Below are positions 24,801 to 31,461 of a stretch of 64,000 bases of DNA, in pieces. The notes beneath the pieces were generated by a model, which saw only the letters and a program-made list of their open reading frames with translations, was not told the DNA's origin and searched no databases. This DNA comes from Mactra quadrangularis (taxonomy: Eukaryota; Mollusca; Bivalvia; Venerida; Mactridae): positions 12,770,190 through 12,834,189 of the forward strand of contig CM046301.1 in NCBI GenBank assembly GCA_025267735.1. Reading direction: 5' to 3'. Both the position numbers and the translations under genes were made by a program. How positions within the stretch are numbered: the stretch's first letter is position 1; each line of letters begins with the position of its first letter.

Positions 24801-25801
24801 TAAAAAGTTCGCGGAATCGAGGGAGCCTTTTGTTCGACCTGTACGAATTCGACATTATGGCTACACTTTGTTTCCTACATGTTTTCTCGGTATTTCCATA
24901 GATAAAGAAGGAAAATAAATTGGCGACAGATAAAATGTTCGACCCACTCGGATACGATCTATCCTAGTTCAAGTTTCTTATCTTTTACTGTAATTATATA
25001 TTTTTATTCATGTGTATAAGTGCAGTTGTTGTAAGTGGGTGAATACATGCAGGAAAGTAAGGGAGTAAGTGAGTGCATGAATGAGTGTATAGAGTGTGAG
25101 AGACAGGGGCGATAACTTCGGACAATTAATATCGTGCAAAAAATATTTTACGGTGAATGGTTGAAAACGCGCAAAAAAACGTCAATTGGCGAACACCGTG
25201 CGCAACGTCACAGTGAGTGTAAGGGTCGCATGTATATAGAGGATATTAGTATATTTCGGTCTAAGATCGATATTTATTTCACAAGTGAGGAAATAATGCT
25301 GTACATGTATTTTCACGAGTGGCGTAGGCACGAGTGCAAAGGTAATGTCATTAGCTCACGAGTTAAATAAATAGATTCATCGAGATAACCAAATTGTTCG
25401 TGTAAATGCTTCTCACTTGCGTTATATTATTGTTTAAGTCTGATTATGCTTCCAGAACGGCGCATCGAAACAGTGAAAATAACAAAATTATTTCAGCGTT
25501 TCAAAACTGGATTATCAATTTTTATTTTACTGATAAATCCCGGTATTCCACTTGAAAGCATATAATAATTAGATGTATTGTTTGATATTTGCAAATCATT
25601 TTTATAACATGAGCCAAATAACCTAGTTGATTTGAAAAAAACCCACACATATCTAATAATTCATCTATATTTTAAAGGTTAGAAACAAGAAAAACAGGAA
25701 AGGTATACCCTAACGATGTCATCATGGATTCTGAGAAAATACAGACGGAAAGAAGTACTAAAGAAGTCCAAGATATCATGAAAAGGATTCTGGATTCGTG
25801 A
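683..25801 (+). CDS. Predicted N-terminally acylated NHL/TRIM-type beta-propeller protein, 6 coding exons, 388 aa
   Basis: Join 683-889, 1934-2153, 10487-10865, 12429-12493, 17602-17773, 25678-25801. The phases (0, 1, 2, 1, 2) match at every junction and the total of 1167 nt is a multiple of three ending in TGA. Residues 1-6 are MGCTNS, which fits N-myristoylation at Gly2 with a palmitoylatable Cys3. Residues about 15-30 are Arg/Lys-rich, so a membrane-tethered propeller is inferred. From about residue 95 the protein shows NHL/TRIM C-terminal repeats. Blade-like motifs are PNGNLIVCDQPNEKLKLW (112-129), LLISDCYKGTVMCITPDGEE in exon 3, and PHGVIIDREENVYICG in exon 4. There is no RING, B-box or long coiled coil, unlike full TRIM-NHL ligases, so a ubiquitin-ligase activity should not be assumed. 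ATG 683 was chosen over ATG 668 because it has A at -3 and G at +4 and gives the acylation motif. An upstream coding exon outside the window cannot be excluded. Confidence 0.72.
1934..2153 (+). CDS. NHL-propeller gene, coding exon 2
   Basis: Acceptor CTTTACAG ends at 1933 and donor GTACGC starts at 2154. The exon encodes residues 70-142 and the first base of codon 143. It contains the clearest NHL-like blade, with Pro-Asn-Gly, a hydrophobic strand and Cys-Asp. Confidence 0.75.
2195..2477 (+). repeat. tRNA-derived SINE with Deu-like core, copy 1
   Basis: The head carries a B-box-like ggtttgaatcc. The body has cttattttcatgagcaag followed by a caccaaggtgtaaatgtg stretch, reminiscent of the Deu-SINE central domain (ctcatctgtaaaatgg type). 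The tail is gtcggtgagagtactctagc. It shares most of its length with the copy at 10155-10443. Superfamily assignment is inference. Confidence 0.55.
3739..4572. repeat. Dispersed repeat with gggcccTGGGTGCTCACCTGAGG-type start, hosting a MITE
   Basis: The sequence begins with a gggcac...gggccctgggtgctcacctg motif that I recall as an abundant end motif of bivalve repeats. It then contains the 399-bp MITE at 3813-4211 and continues as non-coding sequence to the 19-bp TIR at 4573. No ORF is recognised. Confidence 0.4.
3813..4211. mobile_element. 399-bp caatctg/cagattg MITE, copy 1
   Basis: Ends are caatctgcgtaaac and gttttaatcagattg. A copy of exactly the same length lies at 43074-43472, and a diverged inverted copy at about 10879-11285. 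There is no coding capacity, so this is a non-autonomous TIR element. Confidence 0.7.
4573..6035. mobile_element. 1.46-kb non-coding TIR element
   Basis: It is bounded by a perfect 19-bp inverted repeat: taaggttctggaactgtaa at 4573-4591 and its reverse complement at 6017-6035. The interior is AT-rich with no recognisable transposase, so it is non-autonomous. It lies inside the insertion that splits the 3263-6688 MITE. Confidence 0.65.
6785..6856 (-). tRNA. tRNA-Gln (anticodon TTG)
   Basis: A 72-nt cloverleaf on the minus strand. The acceptor stem GGTTCCA pairs with TGGAACC and the discriminator is T. The A box is GGTGTAATGGTTAGCAC, the anticodon loop is CTTTGAA with anticodon TTG, and the T arm is CCGAG TTCAAAT CTCGG. 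It is nearly identical to canonical metazoan tRNA-Gln. A run of four T follows a few bases downstream (+ strand aaaa near 6776), suitable for Pol III termination. The gene is antisense inside intron 2 of the NHL-propeller gene, with an LTR element at its 5' end. Confidence 0.93.
6860..7729 (+). repeat. Left LTR
   Basis: Starts attatgcgctaaaag and ends ctggcgtatta. It is almost identical to the right LTR for the first 780 bp or so, then clearly diverged over the last 90-110 bp. The LTR contains a 128-codon open frame that is the same in both copies and is not taken as a gene. Confidence 0.75.
7649..8770 (+). CDS. Gag-like protein with CCHC zinc knuckle and coiled coil
   Basis: 373 codons, the only substantial ORF of the LTR element. 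The N-terminal part has no recognised fold. At about residues 111-144 there is a degenerate knuckle (CRRCGECHSLNSVC) and then a clean CCHC knuckle, CYNCRKYGHYAKQC (C-x2-C-x4-H-x4-C), typical of retroelement nucleocapsid domains that bind RNA. From about residue 210 to 350 the protein is a Glu/Lys-rich heptad-like coiled coil, and it ends in a basic tail. The first 27 codons lie within the left LTR, so an internal start is possible. No pol follows before the right LTR. Confidence 0.75.
   Translation: MFNLKSDSPHIGYSTIRPKIHFFSGVLIGEEFRGNDNLGASSYNIQRVSIPRTSYDFILDSVKANSYCGILDIMSSYRSQRLPYSAITMHAVNLLEMLLRPSYQQSSYKKCRRCGECHSLNSVCKASGRMCYNCRKYGHYAKQCNSTVKTTTVPHVNTLNNMLDSDAMEREYICQILPFSAVEGTEFRRATQFNNEYLVEVDDCYELVGEKDDEIREKRREIESLQTEVKSVKSELFEAKEEIKTLKRKLNSKDDAIRSHKATNSKLKQQENIFNQDINTLTVEIQKLKLEEQRKDAYMQMYRSDLLENFKKSEKARTESDEKFNNLNKLYSSLRDSYDKLQQAHDRLKYNTKKENSQFNKPWKRNHHCNNRK
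9013..9028 (+). promoter_or_regulatory. Polypurine tract of the LTR element
   Basis: The purine-rich run aaagtagagggaaac directly precedes the right LTR, the position expected for the plus-strand primer in reverse transcription. Confidence 0.55.
9029..9918 (+). repeat. Right LTR
   Basis: Direct copy of the left LTR. It has one base fewer in an A-run around 9605 and a diverged, slightly longer 3' section from about 9810 on. It is followed by the second CCTGT of the target-site duplication. Confidence 0.75.
10155..10443 (+). repeat. tRNA-derived SINE with Deu-like core, copy 2
   Basis: Shares agcagtagtccagtag, cttgagcaaggaattt, ctcatgtgtaaattgg, cgccaatttgtcggctg and aagtcggtgatcatgc blocks with the copy at 2195-2477. 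It ends about 43 bp before coding exon 3. The middle block is the best match to a Deu domain. Confidence 0.55.
10487..10865 (+). CDS. NHL-propeller gene, coding exon 3
   Basis: Acceptor TTTTTTCAG and donor GTGAGT. The exon encodes residues 143-268 plus two bases of codon 269. It contains repeated beta-blade signatures, including IEFMDTDGHVIKTL and NNLLISDCYKGTVMCITPDG. It is the longest and most convincing propeller exon. Confidence 0.8.
10879..11285. mobile_element. caatctg MITE, copy 3 (diverged, inverted)
   Basis: Reverse-orientation relative of the 399-bp copies at 3813 and 43074, with caatctgattaaacc at one end. It begins only 13 bp after the exon 3 splice donor. Confidence 0.6.
11286..12428. 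other. Rest of intron 3; contains an 18-bp perfect palindrome
   Basis: Mostly AT-rich intron. Notable items are acacctgcatgcaggtgt at 11556-11573 and a G-run/C-run patch near 11965-11997. No coding sequence is recognised. Confidence 0.4.
12429..12493 (+). CDS. NHL-propeller gene, coding exon 4 (65 nt)
   Basis: Acceptor TTTGTAG and donor GTAATT. The exon encodes YDKISVPHGVIIDREENVYICG with split codons at both ends. The PHG-x3-D-x4-VY pattern is a classic NHL strand pair. Confidence 0.8.
13255..13521. mobile_element. 267-bp tagctc/gagcta TIR MITE (Tc1/mariner-like), copy 1
   Basis: Inverted ends tagctcatttaggataac and gttatcctaaacgagcta, flanked by TA on both sides. A copy of exactly the same length (267 bp) sits at 36348-36614. 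It has no coding capacity. Confidence 0.75.
14154..14468. mobile_element. 315-bp foldback MITE (tagcgtgttcagttaccgcg ends)
   Basis: Long inverted arms of about 70 bp carry acgttacagaacgtta and ggaactcctcggccat, and the element can fold almost end to end. Its end sequence gttcagttaccgcgaacgtt is shared with the 596-bp family at 3263 and 51884. A half copy is at about 18893-19111. Confidence 0.7.
14830..15245. repeat. Nested MITE remnants with acaactcaaccc repeats
   Basis: Contains gttcagtaac and cgttacggaatg end-like motifs and several acaactcaaccc-type units in both orientations. The block gctttgcctaacgt...tacgactgggaacc resembles 37455-37505. Boundaries are uncertain. Confidence 0.4.
15300..15660. 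repeat. Repeat shared with the sulfotransferase flanks
   Basis: Blocks ggcgaagcac, gaagcacgtaacggtta and aaaatagttcttgtcgtaaa, plus an aaaatggcgtctgaatat block, recur near 27785-28045 and 46370-46600. It is a dispersed non-coding element. Confidence 0.5.
15700..15815 (+). repeat. LINE-like 3' tail with (ttctg)n
   Basis: aataaagtatctgttctgttctgttctg-type ending, consistent with the 3' tail of a truncated non-LTR element. No coding part is visible. Confidence 0.35.
16310..16566. repeat. Tandem duplication of about 130 bp
   Basis: Two consecutive units each carry taactcaatattt, gcagagaattta, aggaccaat and gggatttctggg. They differ by scattered substitutions. Confidence 0.65.
16569..17030. mobile_element. 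462-bp TIR element with internal tandem array
   Basis: About 50-bp inverted ends (actgtcttatttgaatatgg at left, its inverse at 17011-17030). Inside, 16620-16748 holds about four units of a tttataaacatgagactaca-like 30-mer. A second inner palindrome, ttcatgcgctgcatg / catgcgcggcatgaa, follows. Confidence 0.7.
17602..17773 (+). CDS. NHL-propeller gene, coding exon 5
   Basis: Acceptor ATTTTAG and donor GTAGTT. The exon encodes residues 291-347, including SLLSWRHLGFTPDVVCYREK and a final strand with VFGEYDRMKTFR. It looks like the last propeller blades. Confidence 0.75.
18460..18800. mobile_element. 341-bp TIR element (cagtcccataa ends)
   Basis: The ends cagtcccataaacataaaa and gattttatgggactg are inverted, followed by partly inverted gc-rich subterminal blocks (gtacggac / gtacgggtcc). 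It is non-coding. Confidence 0.65.
18893..19111. mobile_element. Truncated copy of the 315-bp foldback MITE
   Basis: Matches about two thirds of 14154-14468 (ggaactcctcggccattcgc, gacatatttagacgctattt, gatgtttcgtttttagtcc) but lacks the far arm. Confidence 0.65.
19557..23189. mobile_element. Large (3.6 kb) inverted-ended element with subterminal tandem repeats
   Basis: Ends tatagtccgg and ccggactatt are inverted. The arms then share cttgggcaactccca / gggagttgcccaag, gaaaatgtt / aacattttc and arrays of aaaatggcgg / ccgccatttt. The right side carries about three tandem units of roughly 170-180 bp, each with gccgccatcttggat, a tggcatcaa block and aaatgcct. No transposase is found. The layout is foldback-like; family not identified. 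Confidence 0.6.
20567..20644. repeat. Hairpin with 15-bp perfect stem
   Basis: aattcgagggttgcc at the left and its exact inverse ending at 20644, around a 48-base spacer. It lies inside the large 19557-23189 element. Confidence 0.6.
23436..23665 (-). repeat. tRNA-derived SINE (cgccgtgtcaac-tail family), diverged copy
   Basis: Shares ccagcgcacctaacc, aaggccggaa, atttt-caaggaagggtataacc and gcgcgctaccaac blocks with the SINEs beside the sulfotransferase genes. The tRNA-like head is at the high-coordinate end. Confidence 0.65.
25678..25801 (+). CDS. NHL-propeller gene, last coding exon
   Basis: Preceded by an AG acceptor in tttaaag. The exon encodes the C-terminal 40 residues (LETRKTGKVYPNDVIMDSEK, then a charged helix ending RILDS) and stops with TGA at 25799. 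The tail after the propeller is Lys/Glu-rich. Confidence 0.65.
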
Positions 25802-25816
25802 CAAGTTGCGATCTTA

Positions 25817-25822
25817 AATAAA
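25817..25822 (+). terminator. Poly(A) signal of the NHL-propeller gene
   Basis: AATAAA 16 bases after the stop codon. This is the closest canonical signal and implies a very short 3' UTR if used. Confidence 0.5.
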
Positions 25823-25868
25823 TCGTAAATATTCATACATATGTGTAGTGGTTTAGGAAGAATTCACT

Positions 25869-26132
25869 ATATATACTAGGACGAAAAAGAAACGCCGGGT
25901 AACCTATAATGATTGTTTTAAGGGATAAATTGTATTATTGGATTATTATATTTATTTTTGTATAAAATGTCATCTGTATGGAACCAGCTGTTGAAGTTTC
26001 AATCGATTTCCGATGCTGATTATGTGAAAAAATACCCCCTTTTAACGATGACCCTTCTTGTTTTGCGAAACACGGCCGGACATGTGTTGCATATTTTATG
26101 TACCCGGCGTTTCTTTTTCGTCCTAGTATATA
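25869..26132. mobile_element. TIR MITE of about 260 bp
   Basis: About 31-bp inverted ends with ggacgaaaaagaaacgccgg and its inverse ending at the TA-rich flank. It is non-coding and lies just past the poly(A) signal. Confidence 0.75.
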
Positions 26133-26880
26133 TGAAACAACGATAATGACCAAGCAATCACTAATTTTACATTTGTTTTTTATTCATTTGATATTGAAAA
26201 TTGGTGTCCTGAACAGTATAACATGATGCTACTGTTAAGTGGACATGTCATGAACAGTGTAACATAACGCCATTGTTAACCAGACATTTCCCCCCAAAAC
26301 ATCACCTTTAAACATTATATATGTATATGGAACACATGTACCGTGTTTCTATCCATGGTCTCATGTACTTGTTTATAACCTCATTTCACATATTAACATT
26401 ATGCTGAGAGTATCAAATAAACTGTTAACTGTATACTGTTTAATGTATTATACGCATGCACAGCTTTGAAATTATGTTAATTTCTCCATAATGGCGGGTT
26501 CAATAAATAAGCGCTTCTTTTCAGTTCTGTTTAAAGTCAAGAAATGTACCTTGTATATCGCATTTTTCTTCCATTGTGGGAATTTTTATTCATGATGTAT
26601 TATCTATTACATGTTCTTCATGGACATTATTATTTGTTGTATATTGTTGCAGTATTCGCGTAATAAAGCGAAAAAAAAAGATTCAATACTGTTTTGCAGA
26701 GGGTCAATTTCAACAGCCAACGGTGCGTAGATTTGTTGAATATACAATCATCGAACAAAATTAAACAGAAAAAAATTGTATATTTTGCGATTAAGTATCC
26801 AAATAACTTACCATTTTGAACACCTCGATTATTCATTGAATGAATGATTTCGGTAGGATTCGTTGGGGTCCACAAATAAT

Positions 26881-27279
26881 TAGGGCTGCCACGATATACT
26901 GCAATACGCTGGCACCGTAACGCGATACGTACCACGATATAGTGTGGGCTTTTAGATTCGTTGTGCCTCTGCTGTATTTAACATGCAGAGATAATGCAAA
27001 TTTTACATGCAGCTACTAATAGAATCTAGCCTCTTTAAGTATTTACAGTTATTTAGGACTGTGACGCACCCAAATCGGACAAATTTTTGTAACTTAAGGT
27101 TAAATTGACAGAACAATGGAAAAACAGACGTTTTGCTACTTTTATTTCGCGAAAAGAAGAATTTTCTAATAAAATAAAAATATCACCAAATACCGGTACG
27201 TTAAAATCGTACCGAGGTACGTATTGCTACAGCTGCGTATTGCAAGATACCGGTATACAGGTATATCGTGACAGCCCTA
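26881..27279. mobile_element. hAT-like MITE with 8-bp TSD
   Basis: Inverted ends tagggctgccacgatat and atatcgtgacagcccta. It is flanked by perfect CAAATAAT at 26873-26880 and 27280-27287. The matching site in the B copy (near 46355) lacks the element. Non-coding; 8-bp TSDs are the rule for hAT elements. Confidence 0.82.
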
Positions 27280-27291
27280 CAAATAATACTG

Positions 27292-27777
27292 GGCCGACTT
27301 GATTTGCCCGAGCGGCTTACAAACCGGCGTAAACCGATCGCCGATCGGCTCGCCCCGGTGTGTCATATGAATCAAGCGATCCGGCTAACTAACTACTGTC
27401 GCAGACGGTCGCATTTCAAGCAGTGTGGTAAATAAATCCATATCAGTAGTTAAAGTTTTAAATTCGTGTCTGGCGAGTAAAATGTGTACTTGTTATATAA
27501 CTCTTACACAAATGACGCGTAAGAGAGTTTTATTGAACACATCAATTAGTATTTTATCCATAATCGTAGTAAATTTTTATAATAATGGTTTCCCCTGTAT
27601 CTATTTTAGCCATATTTGTCACACGCTCGCCGCTAGCCGCCCAAACGAAACCGGTGCATTCGGCGTGCGCCGGTTGGTTGACCCGGCTCAATTGCGGAGC
27701 AAATAAAGCGAATCGCCGGTGCCCGTTTCTGAATCGGCGTACGCCGGTTTAAGCCGCCCGGGCAAATCAAGTCGGCC
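27292..27777. mobile_element. 486-bp TIR element, GC-rich ends (ggccgacttg)
   Basis: About 40-bp inverted ends: ggccgacttgatttgcccg and the inverse cgggcaaatcaagtcggcc. It is absent from the B copy, where the flanking sequences join directly (atactgtgttttt near 46360). GC content at the ends is much higher than the surroundings. Confidence 0.75.
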
Positions 27778-28250
27778 TTATGTGTTTTTACTACATACGG
27801 GAAGCGACGCACAGTCGAAGCACGTAACGGTTACGCAAAATAGTTCTTGTCGTAAACTCATGACTATAATATATTGTTCTTGTAGTGAATATCTTCGAAT
27901 TGTGCATTTTTCATTCATATACAAAAAGCAAGACATTTATTACCGCCTAAACGATCATGGATGTGTTTACCTCTGCAACGGTTAAAATATTTGTTTAGTC
28001 ATGTGACCCAAAGGTAGTTCCAAAATGGCGTCTGAATATATCCAAGGTTATTCCTAGTGAATAAGCGAGGAGTTCCGAATTATAATCTACAATTATAAAT
28101 GTGTTGTCGTTAAAATACACGCATTTAGGTTTGTTCACTTAATCATTGATTTCATTTCTCGTTTTGCTATTGTTTATTGTATTTACCCGAAGGGGAGAGC
28201 CGTAGGTAAATTACAGAACTTGTGGTTCAACACTATATTGTATGTACGTA

Positions 28251-28322
28251 CCATTCTCGCACCCCAAGGTTATCAAAAAGGCTAGCATCAAGAATCTTGA
28301 TAGTCTCATGGAACGAGAATGG
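28251..28322. repeat. Conserved imperfect hairpin (ctcg...cgag type), copy beside gene A
   Basis: accattctcgcaccccaagg pairs imperfectly with the stretch ending ggaacgagaatggt. It is kept in the B flank (46803-46874) and resembles the tighter palindromes at 40409-40459 and 54747-54797. Confidence 0.55.
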
Positions 28323-28874
28323 TAAAAACATGTATATGTAAAGAATAACTATAACTATAGATCTAACTGATTTTTAATCGTTGTTTGTTTTTTTATATGG
28401 GCAATAAAATATGTTTAAGCGTATTAAATCAATCGTGATATACCCTCATGATTTAATTCACACACACTAAAAACTGGTGCCTTTATACGACAAAATATAG
28501 ACAACTATCCAATTCATTTCTTAAACATTGTATTACATTCATTGCACGCTGATCAATATATACTTAAACATCCACTTGTGTCAAAAAGTTTCTTTACACA
28601 CGTGACTGTTTCATATTTTGTCTTATTTTTAATGAAAAATATATTATTGGAGACACTTTGCTTTTAGTAATTTTGGTTCTATATTTACAATATATAAAGA
28701 ACATCTATGATGGTTCATGTTAAACTGTATATTACTTATGAAACGAATAACTGCATGTTTATACAAGTATATTAAAGTAAATTCCAAAAAACATCAAGAT
28801 TTAATATGTGTAAAGAAACCAGTGTATGTATCCTGAACACATTTTACGGTTCCATGATGAACAAACAGTTCTTT

Positions 28875-29118
28875 CATTTATACTGGGTTTAACGCCGTGT
28901 CAACACTATTATTTAAATTATATTACGGCGTCCAGCGCACCTAACCCTTCCACTAGGCCGGAAACTTTGTCATATTCCTTATATATGGAGGAAAATTGAC
29001 ATTATTGTCAAATTTTCATGGAATGGTATAACTTCCCTGAGTGGGATTCGAACCCGTACCTCCAACGGGACACTAGATTCAAAATCCACGCGCGCTACCA
29101 ACTGCGATACCGACACGA
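28875..29118 (-). repeat. tRNA-derived SINE downstream of gene A
   Basis: The tRNA-like head (on the minus strand gttggtagcgcgcg, then a B-box-like gggttcgaatccc) is at 29118. The tail reads acacggcgttaaaccc. It lies on the same strand as gene A, just past its poly(A) signal. Equivalent copies follow genes B and C. Confidence 0.75.
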
Positions 29119-29192
29119 GTGAATGAACAAACAAATGCAGAAGATTCGAAAATAAAGTTCAGTGCATTGTACCAAAACCATTTTTGGAGCAT

Positions 29193-29198
29193 TTTATT
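29193..29198 (-). terminator. Poly(A) signal of sulfotransferase gene A
   Basis: AATAAA on the minus strand, about 70 bases after the stop codon. The same hexamer is kept at the same place in genes B and C. Confidence 0.55.
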
Positions 29199-29265
29199 CT
29201 TAAACAATGAAAATGTTCCAAATTTGTGTAACTTGTAATATTGTTTTATGATAAACCTAAGCACT

Positions 29266-30372
29266 CTACAACCAAGCAAATGATCTATGGAACAATTTTG
29301 TGAACTCTTCATTATAAGGTTTAAAGTAGTCATTCAAAAGTGAACGTGTTTCCTCTGACACGTCAGGATGAGGGCGTCCTTTCGCAGATGGTAGACATCG
29401 CATATTACCAGCAGTTCGAGCAAAACAAAACTTTTTCTTATCTTTGTTAAATATGAAATGTTCTTTTTTAAAAAAGTCTTGAATTCCTAAAAACTTCTCT
29501 AAAAGTTTTAATTCTTTTAAAGGATGCTTATCAAACGCCATACCGTCAATGGCATAAATGTGTTCTTTTCCAAAAACATCAAACCACATTTTGGCATATT
29601 GAACATATTTACAATTCTGAATAATAAGCGAATCAGGATTAACTTTCCTATTCCCTTCCTCATCCAACACTGTGACCACGTCTTCAAATGTTTTGTTGTA
29701 AACTATATCTTCCTCGTGTGCTTTCCACATGGCGAATATCGATATTGCAACTTCAACTGGGTCTTTAAAGATCATGAGAATTGTTGTGTTTTCGTTCATT
29801 TGTTTGATTCTTTGCGCAGTAATGTTACTATAAAAATATCCTGGCGTTTTCTCCATAGTTAATTGGTTACGATAGCTACAAGGCATAAGCTTGCGGTACC
29901 ATTCAAGAGAATGGTTGTTATATCTCGCGGTAAAATATCTTGGTTCGTCTGGTTTTCTACAAGCAGCAATTTGCGGATGGAAATTAATAAATTCAGTAAA
30001 TGCCGATGTTCCCGATTTCTGACTTCCAACCAAAATAACTTTAGGTAATCGTCTTTCACACTGTTCAGTTTTTCTCTCGTTGTCTTTTCTCTTAGATAAC
30101 TTACCACTCTCTTCAGTCTCGTGTTTTCTTTGCTGTGAAATCACCTTCCGTGGATCGTTAGCTTGCCTCGTGAGTGGTATACTTTGTTTCAATGACTCCT
30201 GATTTATTAATTGACTCCTTGTTTGCTCACTTATAGGTTGCACATTTCTATTTAATGGATTCCTGTTTAACATTCCATTTAACATTCCATACACTAAGAA
30301 TAGAAAGGACACAGCCACTATGTACCCAGCTATATATTTCTTTAAGGATGACTTATTAATACTATTAGTCAT
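29266..30372 (-). CDS. Heparan sulfate glucosamine 3-O-sulfotransferase-like protein, gene A
   Basis: 368 aa in a single open exon. Residues 1-12 are a short cytoplasmic part and about 13-31 a hydrophobic signal anchor, which predicts a type II Golgi membrane protein. A Lys/Gln-rich stem runs to about 108. The sulfotransferase domain follows: the 5'-phosphosulfate loop GSQKSGT (116-122, Lys119), KPDEPRYF with Glu143 at the position of the HS3ST catalytic base, MEKTPGYF (173-180), and the 3'-phosphate motif IFKDPVEVAIS (201-211). The last has Lys where HS3STs have Arg in LRDP. A Cys316-Cys326 pair and KGRPHP (331-336) are family hallmarks. The family transfers sulfate from PAPS to the 3-OH of glucosamine in heparan sulfate. 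N-glycosylation sequons are present (NHS, NIT, NTT, NKT). HS3ST1 and HS3ST5 orthologues also have single coding exons, so lack of introns does not prove retroposition. Confidence 0.88.
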   Translation of the reverse strand: MTNSINKSSLKKYIAGYIVAVSFLFLVYGMLNGMLNRNPLNRNVQPISEQTRSQLINQESLKQSIPLTRQANDPRKVISQQRKHETEESGKLSKRKDNERKTEQCERRLPKVILVGSQKSGTSAFTEFINFHPQIAACRKPDEPRYFTARYNNHSLEWYRKLMPCSYRNQLTMEKTPGYFYSNITAQRIKQMNENTTILMIFKDPVEVAISIFAMWKAHEEDIVYNKTFEDVVTVLDEEGNRKVNPDSLIIQNCKYVQYAKMWFDVFGKEHIYAIDGMAFDKHPLKELKLLEKFLGIQDFFKKEHFIFNKDKKKFCFARTAGNMRCLPSAKGRPHPDVSEETRSLLNDYFKPYNEEFTKLFHRSFAWL

Positions 30373-30524
30373 GGCTTATGTGTTTTTCTATATAGGACTT
30401 TAATTCGGTGTTGGGTACATCAATACCAATCTGAAAGAAGAAATATTATATACGACTAAGTAAAACATAAATGAGAATCATATGATTTCCTCAGCCTCTA
30501 TTCTCATTATTGAGCGCGTGCGCT

Positions 30525-30531
30525 CTTTATA
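30525..30531 (-). promoter_or_regulatory. Candidate TATA box of gene A
   Basis: TATAAAG on the minus strand, about 155 bp upstream of the start codon. It is followed by a gc-rich block and ctcaataatgag, a plausible initiator about 25-30 bp downstream. It is conserved at gene C and altered at gene B. Confidence 0.45.
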
Positions 30532-31150
30532 GAAATATTTTCCTTTTGTTCATTGTGAGCCGCCATGGAACATTTCAATCACAATCGTTGATGTTCGCCA
30601 GATAGTAAGGGAAGTCATTTGGTCATTCTGAAATTGAGTGGTTTTAATCGAAAACCCATTTCATAATACATTGTATTATTATTTGAAGGTGTTTTAATTA
30701 GAGAATCGGTAAATGTATTGTGCGTAAAGTTTGACCCCGATCTGACCTTTCACATTTGCATCTTATAATTATCTTACATAATCCCGACGAAAATCAGTAC
30801 CACGCCTATTCTACACTTCAGCAGCGATTCCTCACGTCCACGGTGTAATCGAACATCAATATTACAATTCGAATTCAATATAATTAATATTCTTGCATAA
30901 TGGTCAGGTCGGGTCAAACTTTACGCACAATACGAGTATTTAGAATAGAGTAAAGATTTAAAAACTTTGCCACTTAAGCATGGAACGGTTTACAAAGAAG
31001 GTCTGTATTATACATTTTTATTTGCCAAAGTATAATTATCGGATTTATTTACCACATATATCATTGTCTTCTCTTTTGATGCTTGATGTATGTACACACA
31101 ATGTTACCACTATCCGATTGTAATTGATACTTTTGCAACAATATGTTCTA

Positions 31151-31461
31151 TAGTGGCTGAATTACGCCACGTCGCATTGTTCTTCCGCGGGGCGCAACAT
31201 AAAAACACGAAAATACGACAAAATGGTCTTTTTGTCGTATCTGTGTCCCTCAATTTAATCATTTGTCGCGTTTTTGCCCGAGGAAGCACAATTAAAAAAT
31301 GCATTTTTTGCGACAATTTGGAGAAAATAAGGAAAGATATGCCTTAATTTTGTCGTATCTTTGTATTTTCGCCTAAAAACCCGCGGGACGAAGATACGAC
31401 AAAAATGCCATGTGGCGCCCCTCGGGACGACAATGCGACATGGCGTAATTCATCCACCATA
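31151..31461. mobile_element. 311-bp TIR MITE (tagtggctgaattacgcc ends)
   Basis: tagtggctgaattacgccac and its inverse ending near 31460. The interior has many tacgac/gtcgta units. The right-arm partner at 61255-61430 keeps only one side, its other side being replaced by a minisatellite. Confidence 0.7.

Larger units (their letters stand above)
17774..25677. other. 7.9-kb intron 5
   Basis: Holds a retroelement-like tail at 17880-17985 (gagaacttgtggtccaac then taataaaatatgttt), the 18460-18800 MITE, half a foldback MITE, the large 19557-23189 element and a SINE. From 23670 to 25677 it is AT-rich with no gene recognised. Confidence 0.45.
26140..28450. repeat. Segmental duplication unit shared with 44400-48400 (3' flank of genes A and B)
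   Basis: Direct copies share ctgagagtatcaaataaact, gttcttcatggacattatta, ttttgcagagggt, atttcaacagccaacg, cttgtggttcaaca and gcaccccaaggttatcaaaa, in the same order and orientation. Differences are mostly clean insertions of mobile elements in one copy or the other. Confidence 0.75.

Noticed and set aside
27425..27985. Two open frames near the 27292-27777 element
   Set aside because: They span the GC-rich TIR of a non-coding element and a dispersed repeat; chance frames.
29524..29862. 112-codon antisense frame, also at 49053-49391 and 62730-63068
   Set aside because: It mirrors the conserved sulfotransferase coding strand. Its conservation is explained by the sense gene.
29266..30372. Retrocopy origin of the sulfotransferase genes
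   Set aside because: The copies share long flanks, promoters and SINEs, so they arose by DNA duplication. The single coding exon is normal for HS3ST1/5-type genes.
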